DNA from: Ahaetulla prasina
Taxonomy: Eukaryota > Chordata > Lepidosauria > Squamata > Colubridae
Reading direction: 5' to 3'
DNA length: 64,000 nt
Assembly (NCBI RefSeq): GCF_028640845.1
Contig: NC_080543.1
Coordinates: forward strand, 876,667-940,666
Below are positions 12,501 to 21,000 of this stretch, piece after piece. The notes below the pieces were generated by a model that ran no database searches, was not told the origin of the DNA, and saw only the letters and a list, made by a program, of their open reading frames with translations. Position 1 is the first letter of the stretch. Each line of letters opens with the position of its first letter. The translations under genes and the position numbers were made by a program.

Positions 12501-12900
12501 CCCCCCTCCCCAAATCCGGTCCTTCTGAGCATCCTTTGCTTCCACAGGTCTCGGGGGGGGGGGCGGGGGGTGGTGGCCACACCAGGCAAATGCACGCTGG
12601 CCCGCTCTGCAGGGTTGCATGTAGCCTTTCCTGTCTGGGTCTAGGGGAGACACATGCACAGGGGGGTCCCCTCACCTTTCCCCCCCACTCCCACGTGGGC
12701 GGGGGAGGGGGAAGGCTGGTTTCTGGATGGAAGCACCGGAGGGGGGGGGGTGCGTGTGTATGTGAGAGTGACAGTATCTCCCACTCTCCTGACACAGAGT
12801 TGGCTGGCTTGGTCCCCTCCCCCTCCCCCTCCCCCTCCCTCCTCACCCCCTCCTGTCTCTTTCTCTCCTGCAGGCCAAGTCCCAGAAGGTGAAGGTCTAG
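2..12900 (+). CDS. NUMA1: NuMA (nuclear mitotic apparatus protein 1), C-terminal part, 13 exons
   Basis: Coding exons: 1-535 (continues from outside the window), 1540-1581, 2634-2702, 4221-4331, 4792-5010, 5601-5761, 6822-7059 (or 6819), 7272-7566, 8284-8420, 9127-9345, 10585-10704, 11648-11809, 12874-12900 with TAG. All introns are GT-AG and frame is kept across every junction, giving 777 residues, roughly the last third of a family of about 2,100 residues. The first five exons are Glu/Lys/Gln-rich heptads, the end of the long coiled coil. After 5601 the protein becomes Ser/Thr/Pro/Arg-rich, with recognisable stretches such as [35 protein letters not shown] and [20 protein letters not shown]. 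NuMA tethers dynein and microtubule minus ends at spindle poles and, with LGN, at the mitotic cortex; it is nuclear in interphase. Identification is near certain from sequence; single-base exon limits are hand-read. Confidence 0.96.
641..1180. repeat. Inverted cluster of hammerhead-like units in a NUMA1 intron
   Basis: Two minus-strand units (641-694 and 726-775) and two plus-strand units (983-1050, eroded, and 1096-1180) face outward from a roughly 200-base core. The plus unit at 1096 keeps TAGCACTGA, the TTCCCTAGTTGGG stem II region and GAAATGTC-TGC. The core, with AAGCAGGGATTAAC and a GAGGGCAAAC-like stretch before the plus units, resembles the sequence preceding the unit at 21620, so it belongs to one element. 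Confidence 0.6.
1703..2066 (+). mobile_element. TA-flanked MITE, family A (full length, 364 bp)
   Basis: Begins TACAGGTAGCCCTCGACT and ends AAGTCGAGAACTACCTGTA: terminal inverted repeats of about 18 bases with TA on both sides. It has no coding capacity. The ends (CAGGTAGTCCTCGACTTA) and the TA target point to the Tc1/mariner superfamily, probably pogo/Tigger-like. Internal landmarks used for all other copies: GTTAAGTGAATC, CTTCCCCATTGACTTTG, GATCACGTGACC, TTTTTTCAGTGC. Confidence 0.8.
2770..3530. other. NUMA1 intron, no recognised family; possible retroelement body
   Basis: No exon and no known repeat recognised. Three ATTGG (inverted CCAAT) boxes occur at 3069, 3077 and 3099. The stretch runs directly into the hammerhead-bearing unit ending at 3780, so it may be the upstream body of that element. 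Confidence 0.3.
3530..3780 (+). repeat. Hammerhead-bearing unit, best form of family 1
   Basis: CTGATGA at 3678-3684, stem II TTACC (3687-3691) pairing with GGTAA (3699-3703), GAAAC at 3705-3709, then GTT. GCA just before the core pairs with TGC at 3713-3715 as stem I. Downstream follow AAGCTCAGAGAGC and CAGTCCTGAGCTACAA, shared by most copies in the window. GTT instead of GTC at the cleavage position suggests decay. Confidence 0.6.
3785..4022 (-). mobile_element. tRNA-derived SINE, minus strand
   Basis: Read on the minus strand it starts GAGCCACAGTGGCGCAGGGG (tRNA-like box A region), has a box B-like GACAGTTCAAATC, then GGCTGACTCTGTCAACTGC and a tail TATAAGTCTAAGGGCT. The same family occurs at 57752 (+) and, truncated, at 22795 (-). 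Confidence 0.7.
4461..4480 (+). repeat. (GT)n microsatellite
   Basis: Short GT run in the NUMA1 intron between the exons at 4221 and 4792. Confidence 0.8.
5138..5475 (+). mobile_element. TA-MITE family A copy
   Basis: GTAGGTGGTTCTGGACCACAA at the left and GTTGTAACTTGAGGATTACC at the right, with the family internal landmarks between. Both ends have drifted. It lies in the NUMA1 intron before the exon at 5601. Confidence 0.7.
5940..6190 (+). repeat. Two eroded hammerhead-like units
   Basis: Units at 5950-5994 and 6076-6117. The second keeps AACACTGATGA and AAAACGTCTGCAA but has lost the G of GAAAC. Both are followed by CCACCAAGCTCAGAGA, and the second by AATCCTGAGCTACAA. Confidence 0.55.
6250..6720 (-). 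mobile_element. LINE 3' fragment (CR1/L2 clade), minus strand
   Basis: The minus strand reads [16 protein letters not shown], then [19 protein letters not shown], the C-terminus of a CR1/L2-type ORF2, followed by a 3' end with CCACCCACTGTGGGCGGC and an AT-rich tail at 6250. A stop codon interrupts the frame. The copy is 5'-truncated. Confidence 0.75.
7725..8000. mobile_element. Two palindromic MITE copies
   Basis: Copies at about 7725-7830 and 7878-8000. Each has opposing arms AACTCCCAGAATTCC and GAATTCTGGGAGTTG, bounded by TTAAGATGTGTGG and CCACACATCTTAA. This is a hairpin-type non-autonomous DNA transposon family found at least nine times in the window; it carries no ORF. Confidence 0.65.
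8284..8420 (+). CDS. NUMA1: NUMA1 exon with the LGN-binding segment
   Basis: This exon encodes SFYAAS, then [34 protein letters not shown]. In mammalian NuMA the equivalent stretch binds the TPR repeats of LGN (GPSM2) and links NuMA to cortical G-alpha-i for spindle orientation. From memory the core [12 protein letters not shown] is identical to mammals, so the LGN contact is probably kept. The exon enters in phase 1 and leaves in phase 0. Confidence 0.9.
8677..9039 (+). mobile_element. TA-MITE family A (full length)
   Basis: Starts TACAGGTAGTCCTTGG and ends CAAGTTGAGGACTACCTGT, with all internal family landmarks. It lies in the NUMA1 intron before the exon at 9127. Confidence 0.8.
9608..9792 (+). 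mobile_element. Short MITE-like element
   Basis: Starts GGTGAAATCCAGCAGGTTCT and ends GAACCGGTAGT, poly(A), TTGAATTCTACTA. The ends are partly inverted (GTGAAATCC against GAATTCTAC) and AGAACC/GGTTCT blocks repeat inside. It has no ORF. Superfamily uncertain, possibly hAT-like. Confidence 0.45.
9793..10500 (+). mobile_element. CR1 LINE 3' end split by a palindromic insertion
   Basis: 9793-10030 reads as a decayed CR1 ORF2 C-terminus ([20 protein letters not shown]) and 10437-10500 is the CR1 3' end GGGGGTTGGACTAGAAGACC. About 400 bases between them are not CR1 and contain the imperfect palindrome 10154-10336. Confidence 0.6.
10154..10336. repeat. Imperfect 183-bp palindrome
   Basis: Arm 10154-10202 (CCAGAAGAGCCGTGTTCTGT) and arm 10288-10336 are inverted copies; a second inner pair (CGGCACCCGAACTTCCGG and CCGGAAACCAAAAGTTGGGG) is also inverted. 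It looks like a DNA-transposon end pair or a hairpin MITE. No family name can be given. Confidence 0.5.
10585..10704 (+). CDS. NUMA1: NUMA1 exon with the conserved mitotic Thr-Pro site
   Basis: The exon encodes [20 protein letters not shown] and a basic tail. The PRPxTP motif aligns with the human Thr2055 region, a CDK1 site whose phosphorylation controls cortical versus polar NuMA. The flanking exon 9127-9345 supplies TRQQRKR, which matches the basic nuclear localisation region. Function is inferred from the family. Confidence 0.85.
10785..10920. mobile_element. Palindromic MITE copy
   Basis: Opposing arms AACTTCCAGAATTCCCCAGC and GGCTGGGGAACTGTGGGAGT around a short centre, bounded by AACTTTAAGACCTGCGG and a diverged inverse end. 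Same family as 7725-8000. Confidence 0.6.
11330..11530 (-). repeat. Hammerhead-like unit, minus strand
   Basis: Reads GAGCTGGGTGGTTTTCTTGC, AAGACGTTTCGTGACCC, AACTAGGTAACTCCATCAGG on the plus strand, the inverse of the family 1 unit, with TAGCTCAGGGTTGGACTGT on its outer side and the body sequence ATTTGTATATAAACGGAGAG on the inner side. Confidence 0.6.
11990..12306 (+). mobile_element. TA-MITE, second subfamily (317 bp)
   Basis: TA-CAGGTAGTCCTCGACTTAG at the left and GTAAGTCAAGGACTACCTGAA at the right: the same terminal repeats as family A around a different interior (AGACTCCCTGGAGGCACTTA). It is a sister subfamily that shares only its ends. Confidence 0.75.
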
Positions 12901-14020
12901 CTCCCTTCGTTTTGGCTGCCGATTCCACCGTGTTACATCTCTCCCTGGAGGAAAGGGAGGAGGGGGCCGCTGCCCCTCTGCCGCTGCCAGCCCCCCGCAT
13001 CCCCCTGCGTCCTCTCCCCCTGCCTCAAGCAGGCCTAGGAACTTGGCCTTCTCGCCTCCCTCCCTGTCCCAGCCTGGGTGGTTCACAGCCTCTGTGAGTG
13101 TAGGTGCCTTCCTTCCCTTCTTCCTTCTTCCTCTGTTTATCCTCTTTTTTTTCCCCTTCCCCCTTTTACCTCTGTGCCTTGCCTTTCCCTTTCCCTCCCT
13201 CCTTTTATCTTTCCTTCCTTCCTTCCTTCCTTCCTTCCTTCCTTCCTTCCTTCCTCCCTCCCTCCCTCCCTCTTTCTCCGTTCCCTTCCCCCACTCATTC
13301 AGGGCCATGTGGTTGGCATCCCAAGGCCTTGGGGGGGGGGGTCTTCTCCCTCCTGCCGATGCGCCCCCCTCGTGGTCTTTTCCGTTCTCGATTCCTTGTA
13401 CTTCTGGGAGGGCTCAGCCTTTGGCCAAGAGGTGAGGTGGGGTCCTGCTTCCTAGCCCTTGGGCCTTCTCGGGGCACCCAGAGATCGTGCCCTGGCAGAG
13501 GATGGGAGGCTCTGCCATTCCATTCGGGAGGGGGGGAGGGAGAGCTTGGGCACGCGCCTCTCTTTCTGTCACAGCTGTACTTAGCGCCCTTGCTTCGTAT
13601 CGCAATCTGTAGAGCCTGGGTTGGAGCCAGGGAGTTTTCCAGGTTGGGGTGCCAGAAACTCACCTGGAGCAGGTAGGCAGTCAGGGTGGGGGTGACCCTG
13701 GGTGGCAGATCAGACGGGGTGCACTTCTGCACCAGGCCTGGGCCACAACTGAGCGGTGCCCAGAAGCCGTGGGGCCGCCCAGGACCGGCTGGGTCTGGGG
13801 AACAGTCCCAGCCCTCGGCTCTCAACCGGAGACCCCCAACTGGAGGGTGAGAGGGAGACCCTGACGGAAGGAGGCTCCCAGGCTGAGGGGGGGGCACCAC
13901 CTGGGGTCTTCCCCTGCTTGCAACCCTCTACTACTCTCGCCTTTGTAGAGACTTTAGCAGGAAATGTGTCATTTTAAATAATGTTTCTACTTGTAAATAA
14001 ATGGTATTTTTCTCCCGAGA
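12901..14020 (+). other. NUMA1: NUMA1 3'UTR with polyadenylation signal
   Basis: Follows the TAG at 12898-12900. It contains a (CTTC/CCTT)n tract at about 13211-13270. A canonical AATAAA lies at 13996-14001 and a GT-rich element (GTGGTTGGAATGTG) follows at about 14022-14035, so cleavage is expected near 14015-14020. No repeat family was recognised between the stop and the signal, as expected of an exon. Confidence 0.8.
13211..13270 (+). repeat. (CCTT)n microsatellite in the NUMA1 3'UTR
   Basis: Runs of TTCC change to CTCC at about 13255. Together with flanking CT-rich sequence they form a pure polypyrimidine tract in the mature mRNA. Confidence 0.8.
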
Positions 14021-14134
14021 GTGGTTGGAATGTGACTTTGCACTGAGTCTCTGCCTGCCTACTTAGAGGTCAGCCCCCCTAAGGACTTGGGGCGGGTGTG
14101 GGGGGGGACATTTTCTTGGGAGGCCGGACAGGGC

Positions 14135-14260
14135 AGGATTGGACACACAAGGAATTTGTCTCTGGTGTAGAAGCTCAGAGTGTACATATGAACAGCAAAT
14201 CATAGATCATAGTTTACAATCATTAATTATAAGCAAACAATTGATAAGACAAAGCATCGG
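14135..14260 (-). mobile_element. LINE 3' end, (AATAG)-tail family, minus strand
   Basis: Contains GATTGGACACACAAGGAATT and TCAGAGTGTACAT, also present at 32885-32975 and 54720-54780. 5'-truncated; the microsatellite tail is lost here. Confidence 0.65.
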
Positions 14261-14284
14261 AAAAAAGTTTTTTCTTTTACAGCA

Positions 14285-14455
14285 GAATGTCCAACCTTGG
14301 CCATTTTAAGACCTGTGGACTTCAATTCCCAGAATTCCCAAGACAACTTTAAGACTTGGACTTCAATTCCCAGATTTCCCTAGCCAGCATGCCTGGCTGG
14401 GGAATTCTGGGAGCTGAAGTCCGCAGGTCTTAAAGTTGTTGGACACCTTTGATTT
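14285..14455. mobile_element. Palindromic MITE, partly duplicated left arm
   Basis: The arm TTCAATTCCCAGAATTCCCA is followed by a second copy TTCAATTCCCAGATTTCCC, then the opposing GGGGAATTCTGGGAGCTGAA and CTTAAAGTTGTTGGACA. Confidence 0.6.
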
Positions 14456-14833
14456 ACAGGCTCAGAAATGCATCCAGGAACCTCAACTGCCTAATTGAAG
14501 GAACTGAGAGAATTAACAAAGCTTATTTAAGAAAGAAATTAAGAATATTAAGAAAACCCTTATTTTTTCAACGGCTTTAAGGCCTTGTTGGTGGCCTTGG
14601 TGAAGGGGCCAACCGCCTTCTCAGTGGCTGACCACCTCTAGGCCTGCCAAGAGACCCCCGAGGGTCTCCCTTTGACTTCTGGGTACAAACAGACAATATT
14701 TTGCACCAAGAGGGTTGGCTAAGAGGAGCTCCGGAAGTCAGCGGACTTACAGCAACTTACAAAAATGCCTTTTCCAAAAAGAGAATTCTGGAAAAAACCT
14801 TTTAATGCAAATACTATGGAATGTTGCATGATA

Positions 14834-15141
14834 TGGGTAGTCCTCAATTTACGACCTACCTGAAAAATGGGACTTACGACTGAGTTCGAAGTTCCTGCAG
14901 TCGTCCTTCCCCCATCCTTGTCATGTTTTTAGGACAGTTGGCAACATCCCACCGTCAGTCTTATGGCAGTTTTTTCCAAAATCAACCAGGGTTTGATTTC
15001 CAGTTTTGGCCAAAGGGCAGCCATGGCGAACATTGGATTCTTGTGACCACTCTTCAAAAGAACCCCTTAAAATTACGTCAATCACATGACCGAACCGTAA
15101 TAGGCAGGCCTGCCCGTCGGCCGTATGTCAAGGACCACCTG
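14834..15141 (+). mobile_element. TA-MITE copy, diverged interior
   Basis: Left end GGGTAGTCCTCAATTTACGA, right end GTCAAGGACCACCTGTA. The interior resembles the second subfamily more than family A. Confidence 0.6.
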
Positions 15142-15322
15142 TAAAGATTTCCTCAGCTGGCAGAGCTTCCAAGTCCCCCACCGGTGGTCCAGGAGGGTAT
15201 GGAGCCCCCTGTGAAGGAGCCCCGAGGAGCACGGAAGGCAGCAAGGAAAGCCCCCTCCCCACACTCCAGAACTGCCCTCTGGGCAACCTCTTCAGGGCGG
15301 TTCCCTCTTCTCAGACCAGCCA

Positions 15323-15686
15323 AAGTCCTCGACTTACGACCACAATAAAGCCCAAATTTTCTCTTTCTAAGTGAAAAGTTAGTCACTTAAGTTGGGTTAA
15401 GTGAGTTAAAGCTGTCTTGCCACGTTTGTTAAATGAGTCACTACTGTTCTTAAATTCGTAACCTGGTTGTTAAGTGAATCTGGCTTCCCCCTTGACTTTG
15501 CTTGTCAGAAGGTCATCAAAGGGGCTCGTGTCCCTGTCATATATATGGGTCTGAATTTTGATCTCATGACCACAGGAATGCTGCAACGGTCGTAAGTGTG
15601 AAAAACAATCATAAGTCTCTCTTCAGTGCCGTTGTAACTTTGAATGGCCATTAAGTGAACTGTTGGAAGTCGAGGTAGTGCAGGTA
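15323..15686 (+). mobile_element. TA-MITE family A copy
   Basis: Left end AAAGTCCTCGACTTACGACC and all internal landmarks; the right end is worn (GGAAGTCGAGGTAGTGCAGG). Confidence 0.75.
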
Positions 15687-15689
15687 TGA

Positions 15690-17030
15690 ACACGACCTGG
15701 GAAGGGCTGCCGAGAACCCCTTCGCTCATAAAAGTGCTAAAGTTGCTAGGAAATTGCAGCTTATTCCCAATTTTGAGCCATCATTTGGGGAAACGGTTCC
15801 CCCCCCCCACCCCGGTCTTCCCCAGCATGGAAAAACAACCACATTATGGCACTTAGAATTTGGGTTTTTAATCGGTGGTGTGGATTCAGCAGGGAATCAA
15901 GTTTTATTGGTTGGAGAGGAAACATTTTACAGAAACGGATCGAGAACTTTCTCCCTTCACAATCTGAGCTTTTCGGGTCTTCGTAACATTTCTTCTTTGA
16001 ATGAAGATGGGGGGCAAGTCCAGCTTCTTTGGGCAGCAGGATTAAACTGTTTCACACGTGAAGACAAAAATTTCAAGGTAGACTTTGAATCTTCTGCAGC
16101 ATTTCCAGGATTCAGATCCTCCCAGCTCAGTTGCACCTTCGTCCTGGCTATTTATTTATTTATTAAATTTTTATGTCGCCCGTCTATCCCATAAAGCAAT
16201 TTATAGGTTACAAAAAGTCAAGTAGAAAAATCATTAAAAAATATCCAAACTATGCAAATTTCAAAAATTCAAAACTCTACAAAACCCCAGGATTAAGAGA
16301 CGGACGACAATGGGCCTGAGGTTTTCTCAGCCTGGTTATTTACTTTTCTTCCATGGTTGCTGCAAAATACACTTGTACAAATGCACAAATCGGGGTTTCG
16401 GGAATGGAATGGGGGGCCTTTGGTTTGCTGCCAAGGAGTTCTGCGTTGTGCGTGAGGATCCTCTGTTTAAAATCTTCAAAATAAAAACTTTTGCTCATCT
16501 TTTTTAGATGAGCATTATTCCCCGATATTCTAAGCCAGGAGTCTCCAAATTTTTAAGATTTTTAAGACTTGCGGACTTCAACTCCCAGAATTCCCCAGCC
16601 AGCTGCATTCCCTAGTTGGGTCATGAAACGTCTGAAAGAAAACAACCAAACTCAGAGACCACCAAGGACCCTTCAGTCTTCCTCCTCCCTGCAAACCCCC
16701 TTCCCTTCCCTTGTTGAGTAATGAAACATCTGAAAGAAAACTACCAAGCTCAGAGACCACCTAGGACCCCCAGGTCAACCCCGAACTACAAACATTTTAG
16801 CGGATGCTGGAATCCAAGCGAGAGGACAAGATGGGGCAGGAGTAACTTAGATAAGAGAGAAATGGGGGAGAGGCATTCTATAAATGTGCTATGACCCTGG
16901 GGTCCTTGTAAGTTGTTGGGTTGCTTTGTGCCCTCCAGTCCTGGGGAGCCTGGATCTCATCACCTCGGAGGGAAATGTTGGCTCCTTGTGAAGACCCAGA
17001 GTGGTCCTCTTTGGCTCAGAGACTCATTTA
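15690..17030. other. Intergenic stretch between NUMA1 and IL18BP
   Basis: Holds a LINE 3' tail in minus orientation at about 16150-16310 (TTATTTATTTATTAAATTTT, then GTCGCCCGTCTATCCC), a half palindromic MITE at 16545-16605, and two eroded plus-strand hammerhead-like units at 16605-16645 and 16705-16745. 15760-16140 contains an open frame that resembles nothing I recognise and shows no splice context; I do not call it. Confidence 0.5.
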
Positions 17031-17930
17031 TATATAATATATAACAACAAGAGTTGGAAGGGACCTTGGAGGCCTTCTAGTCCAACCCCCTGCCCAGGCA
17101 GGAAACCCTACACCATCTCAGTCAGATGGTTATCCAACATTTTCTTAAAGATTTCCAGTGTTGGAGAATTCCCAACTTCTGCAGGCAAGTCGTTCCACTG
17201 ATTAATTGTTCTCACTGTCAGGAAATTTCTCCTTAGTTCTAAGTTGCTTCTTGCCTTGATTAGTTTCCACCCATTGCTTCTTGTTCTACCCTCAGGGGCT
17301 TTGGAGAACAGCCCAACTCCCACTTCTTTGTGGCAGCCCCTGAGATATTGGAAGACTTCTATCATGTCTCCCCTAGTCCTTCTTTTCATTAAAGTAGACA
17401 TACCAAGTTCCTGCAACCGTTCTTTATATGTTTTAGCCTCCAGTCCCCTAATCATCTTTGTTGCTCTTCTCTGCACTCTTTCTAGAGTCTCAACATCTTT
17501 TTTACATTGTGGCGACCAAAACTGAATGCAATATTCCAAGTGTGGCCTTACCAAGGCATTATAAAGTGGCACTAACACTTAACGTGATCTTGATTCTATC
17601 CCTCTGTTTATGCAGCCCAGAACTGCGTTGGCTTTTTTGGCAGCTGCTGCACACGCTGGTTCCTATCTAAATGGTTATCCACTAGGACTCCAACATCCCT
17701 CTCATAGGTACTACTATTGAGCAAGGTACCACGTATACGGTACCTGTGCATTTTTGGTTTTTTGCCTAAATGTAGAACCTTACTTTTTTCACTGTTGAAT
17801 TTCATTTTGTTAGATAGCGCCCAATGTTCAAGTCTGTCAAGATCCTTCTGTATCTTGAGCCTATCTTCTGGAGTGTTGACTATTCCTGCCAGCTTGGTGT
17901 CATCTTTAACGGAAAGACTCATTTAATGGG
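17030..17930 (-). mobile_element. CR1 LINE, ORF2 C-terminus and 3' end, minus strand
   Basis: The minus strand encodes KDDTKLAGIVNTPEDRLKIQ, then [19 protein letters not shown] and RRTRGDMIEVFQYLRG, the typical CR1 ORF2 C-terminal third, in two frames separated by a frameshift near 17590. The 3' end is the CR1 signature AGTTGGAAGGGACCTTGGAG read on the plus strand. It starts just beyond the IL18BP 3' end. Confidence 0.85.
17922..17927 (-). terminator. IL18BP: Candidate IL18BP polyadenylation signal (ATTAAA)
   Basis: The minus strand reads ATTAAA 115 bases past the stop codon. No AATAAA was seen on this strand nearer the gene. It falls at the edge of the CR1 element 17030-17930, so the signal may be LINE-derived. 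Confidence 0.4.
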
Positions 17931-18041
17931 AAGAGCAAGATGGGGCCCACCATCAAGGACAAGGAATCTGCATCTTCACAGCCCTTGCATTGGTGCCCTG
18001 GGTTGGCCACTTTTTGGGACCCGTGTATTGGGCCAATGGAG

Positions 18042-21000
18042 TCACCAAAACTGGATCCCTATGAGATCCTCAACCTTCAGATCCCACGTGCCCTTCAGGT
18101 GAGCCATGAAATGTGCTCGGTTGTTGTTCCTCACCTGGGGGGTCCTTTCACTAACCTTGGGCAGCTCAATCTCTTTTGGATTTGAATAGTCCCACTGGAT
18201 GGTCTTCTGAAATACACCGGAAGGGTCAGTGATGAGGCAATCAAATCTGGTGCGGAGGTCCTGCACCGTCAACCGGGAGAAGATCAGCTTCCGGGTCAGT
18301 TTGCTGCCTTTCTCTCTGTGGACAAGGAGGAGAAGAGACGCTGAAGAAGAAGAAGAAGAGAGACAGCCACCACGAACCCTCCTGGGAACTGGACCTCTTG
18401 GCTGGAGTGGCTTCTTCCCTGAGTCCTAGCTGGCCCCCCGACCCCTTGCCTGGTCCTTGGCTAGGCCCAGATCTTCCCCATGCCTGCTTTCTCTTCCCAC
18501 CACTGAATCAGAGCTGGAAGGGACCTTGGAGGTCTTCCAGTCCAACCCCCTGCTCAAGCAGGAGACTCTACACCATTTCAGACAAATGGCTGTCCAATCT
18601 CTCCTTAAAAACCTCTTGCCTTCTGGAGGCAAGATGTTCCACTGATTAATTGTCCTCACTCTTAGGACGTTTCTCCTTCGTTCTAAGTTGCTTCGCGCCT
18701 TGAAGAGTTTCCATCTTGTTGCTTCTTGTCCTGCCTTCTGGTGCTTTGGAGACTAGGTGGAGCCCCTCCTCCTCGCTGTGGCAGCCCCTCAAATACTGGA
18801 AGACTGCTATCATGTCCCCCTGGTCCTTCTTTTCTCTACACTGGCCATTCCCAATTCCAACTGTTTTTCATATGTTCTGGCCTTTAATCATCCTTATTGC
18901 TCTTTGAACTTTTTCCAAAGTCTCAACATCTTTTTTGTGATGTGACGAAAACTGGATGCAGCATTCCAGGTGTGGCCTTCCTAAGGCTTTACAAAGCGTA
19001 CTAACTTTTTTCCTCCTCTACTCACTCGGTGGCTTCCTCCTTCACGGTTCCGTTTGGGTAGAGCTGGTCCACAAAAGTGCCATTTGCCAGCCAGTACATG
19101 ATGCCACTCTCTGGGTAGATGGTTCTGCCCTCGCAGGAGACCCGAACCTTCTGTCCTGAGAGCCACCAGGAAAAAGAAAATATTGTTCAGCCATGGAGGA
19201 ACTGCAGGTGTGCCCTTGGCGTCCTCCCTCCATAGGGAGAAGGGGGCACGGATTTCCTGCCACCCACCATTCCTCCCACGGATGTTCTCCCGGCCACTCC
19301 GCCAAGAGGCTTCCTGTGCATCTGATTGTACAGGTAGTCCTCGACTTAGGACCACAATTGAGCCCCAAAATCCTGTTGTTAAGTGAGCCGTTAAGTCAGT
19401 TTTGCCCCATTTTGCAACCTTTCTTGCTTCGGATGTCAAGTGAATCACTGCAGTTGTTAAGATAGAATCACGGTTGTTAAGTGAATCTGGCTTCCCCATT
19501 GACTCCACTCATCAGAAGTTCGCAAAAAGGGATCACGTGACCCCAAGACAATGCAACCGTCATAAGTATGATACTCATCCACTGCCCCTGACCCCTCCCT
19601 CCAGATACCTGGCGGGACCTACCGATGGAGGCCTGGGGCTGGAGGAGGGAAGTGATTTGCGACTCCTTCTTTGCTGCTGGAGCTGAAAAGAGAGCAGGTA
19701 GGTTGGGGGGGGGAAGGGGGGGCAACAGCTGCACACCCAGCCCTGGTTCCCCCTCCCAGGATCTTTGGAGGAGGGGGGGGGTCTGCATTCGTCTTTGTGC
19801 ATGAGTTCTGCAATGGGTAGCCAATAAATTTAATAATAAAATAAATAAAATAGTATATAAAATAAAAAATATTAAATATATATAATAATAAAATGTAAAA
19901 TAATAAGTATAAATATAATAAAAATTAAATTAAATTAAAGTTTAAAAAATAAAACAGGCATCTGGAAACTAGAATCCGGAGGAGGCTGGGAGCCCCTTTT
20001 CTGACTAACCAACTTTACAAAAAAAGCAGGTGCTTTTGGTCACTTCAGCAGAAGCCTGGAGGGCCTGGACCGAGGGAGGATTTGCACTCTGCTCCTACTG
20101 TTATATAAACGGCCATCTCCCCCTCCCTCTATTTCCACCCTCCGACCCCCAGGGCCCTCTCTCGCCCCACTCTCTCTGCTGTGGGGCAGCACGGAAGCCA
20201 AGCTCAGCTCCTCGCCTTGATATAGATTAGGGTTAGGGTGGGTGGGTGGGCTGGGTTCCTGAGGGTGTGGGCAGAAGTTCTTCCACTGATGCAATAGAAA
20301 CATTAATCACACCATCGTCATTGACAAAATTGCCATCGGTCAATTGCAGAAGGCAGCTTCACTCAGAAGAGCTGACCTCCTGCCACAAGTCCGTTTACAC
20401 CCTCAAACATCCACATCTGCCTATCACAGGTCCTTGGGGAGGACTCGGACAGGTGGTAAAAAGAGGCCAGACCCAGTCTGAACATCTGGCTGTGTGACCA
20501 ATCACAAGAATACAATGCAGTGCAGTGCAGTGCCACCCCGTAGCCCTACCTTGGATGGAGGGGGACACACTGAGCAGGACCAACAGCAGGCAGCCAGCGA
20601 GGGGCCAGGCGTCTGGAAAGAGAAGAGGGGGGAGATCAGTCGGGCCCCTGGCGTCTTTGGGAAGTGAGCAAGGGGCCCCTTCCCAGCCTCTTGCCTCCAA
20701 CCCAAGAAGGGACGGTGATGAAACATGACCTCCTTGACAATTAAATTCAATGGTGAAAAATGTAAGGTTTAGGCAAGAAGAACCAGAATTGAAATCCACA
20801 AGTCACAAAGGGGCCATGGTTCCTCATCTCTGCTATGCCTATCGTTTAGAGTTGGACAGCTTTATAAATGTACTAAAATAATGCACTAAAAATAATAAAA
20901 TCCTCAGTCAGGCTGCAGTGGATGCCTGTTCTCTTTTTCAAGAGAGGCAATAAAAAAAAAACCCCAAGAAGGAAACAGAGTAGAACAGATTCTACTTATG

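Noticed and set aside
12451..13308. Open frame of 285 codons on the minus strand, Lys/Arg/Gly-rich
   Set aside because: It is the complement of polypyrimidine tracts in the NUMA1 last intron and 3'UTR; low complexity, no splice or protein family support.
15754..16194. 146-codon open frame on the plus strand
   Set aside because: No recognisable family, no strong start context and no matching exon signals; kept as unannotated intergenic sequence.
14020..17030. LRTOMT or LAMTOR1, neighbours of NUMA1 in mammals
   Set aside because: No matching exons; those genes lie on the other side of NUMA1 and would be outside the window.
20226..20245. Telomere-like GGGTTAGGGTGGG
   Set aside because: Only about two repeats; too short for an interstitial telomere.
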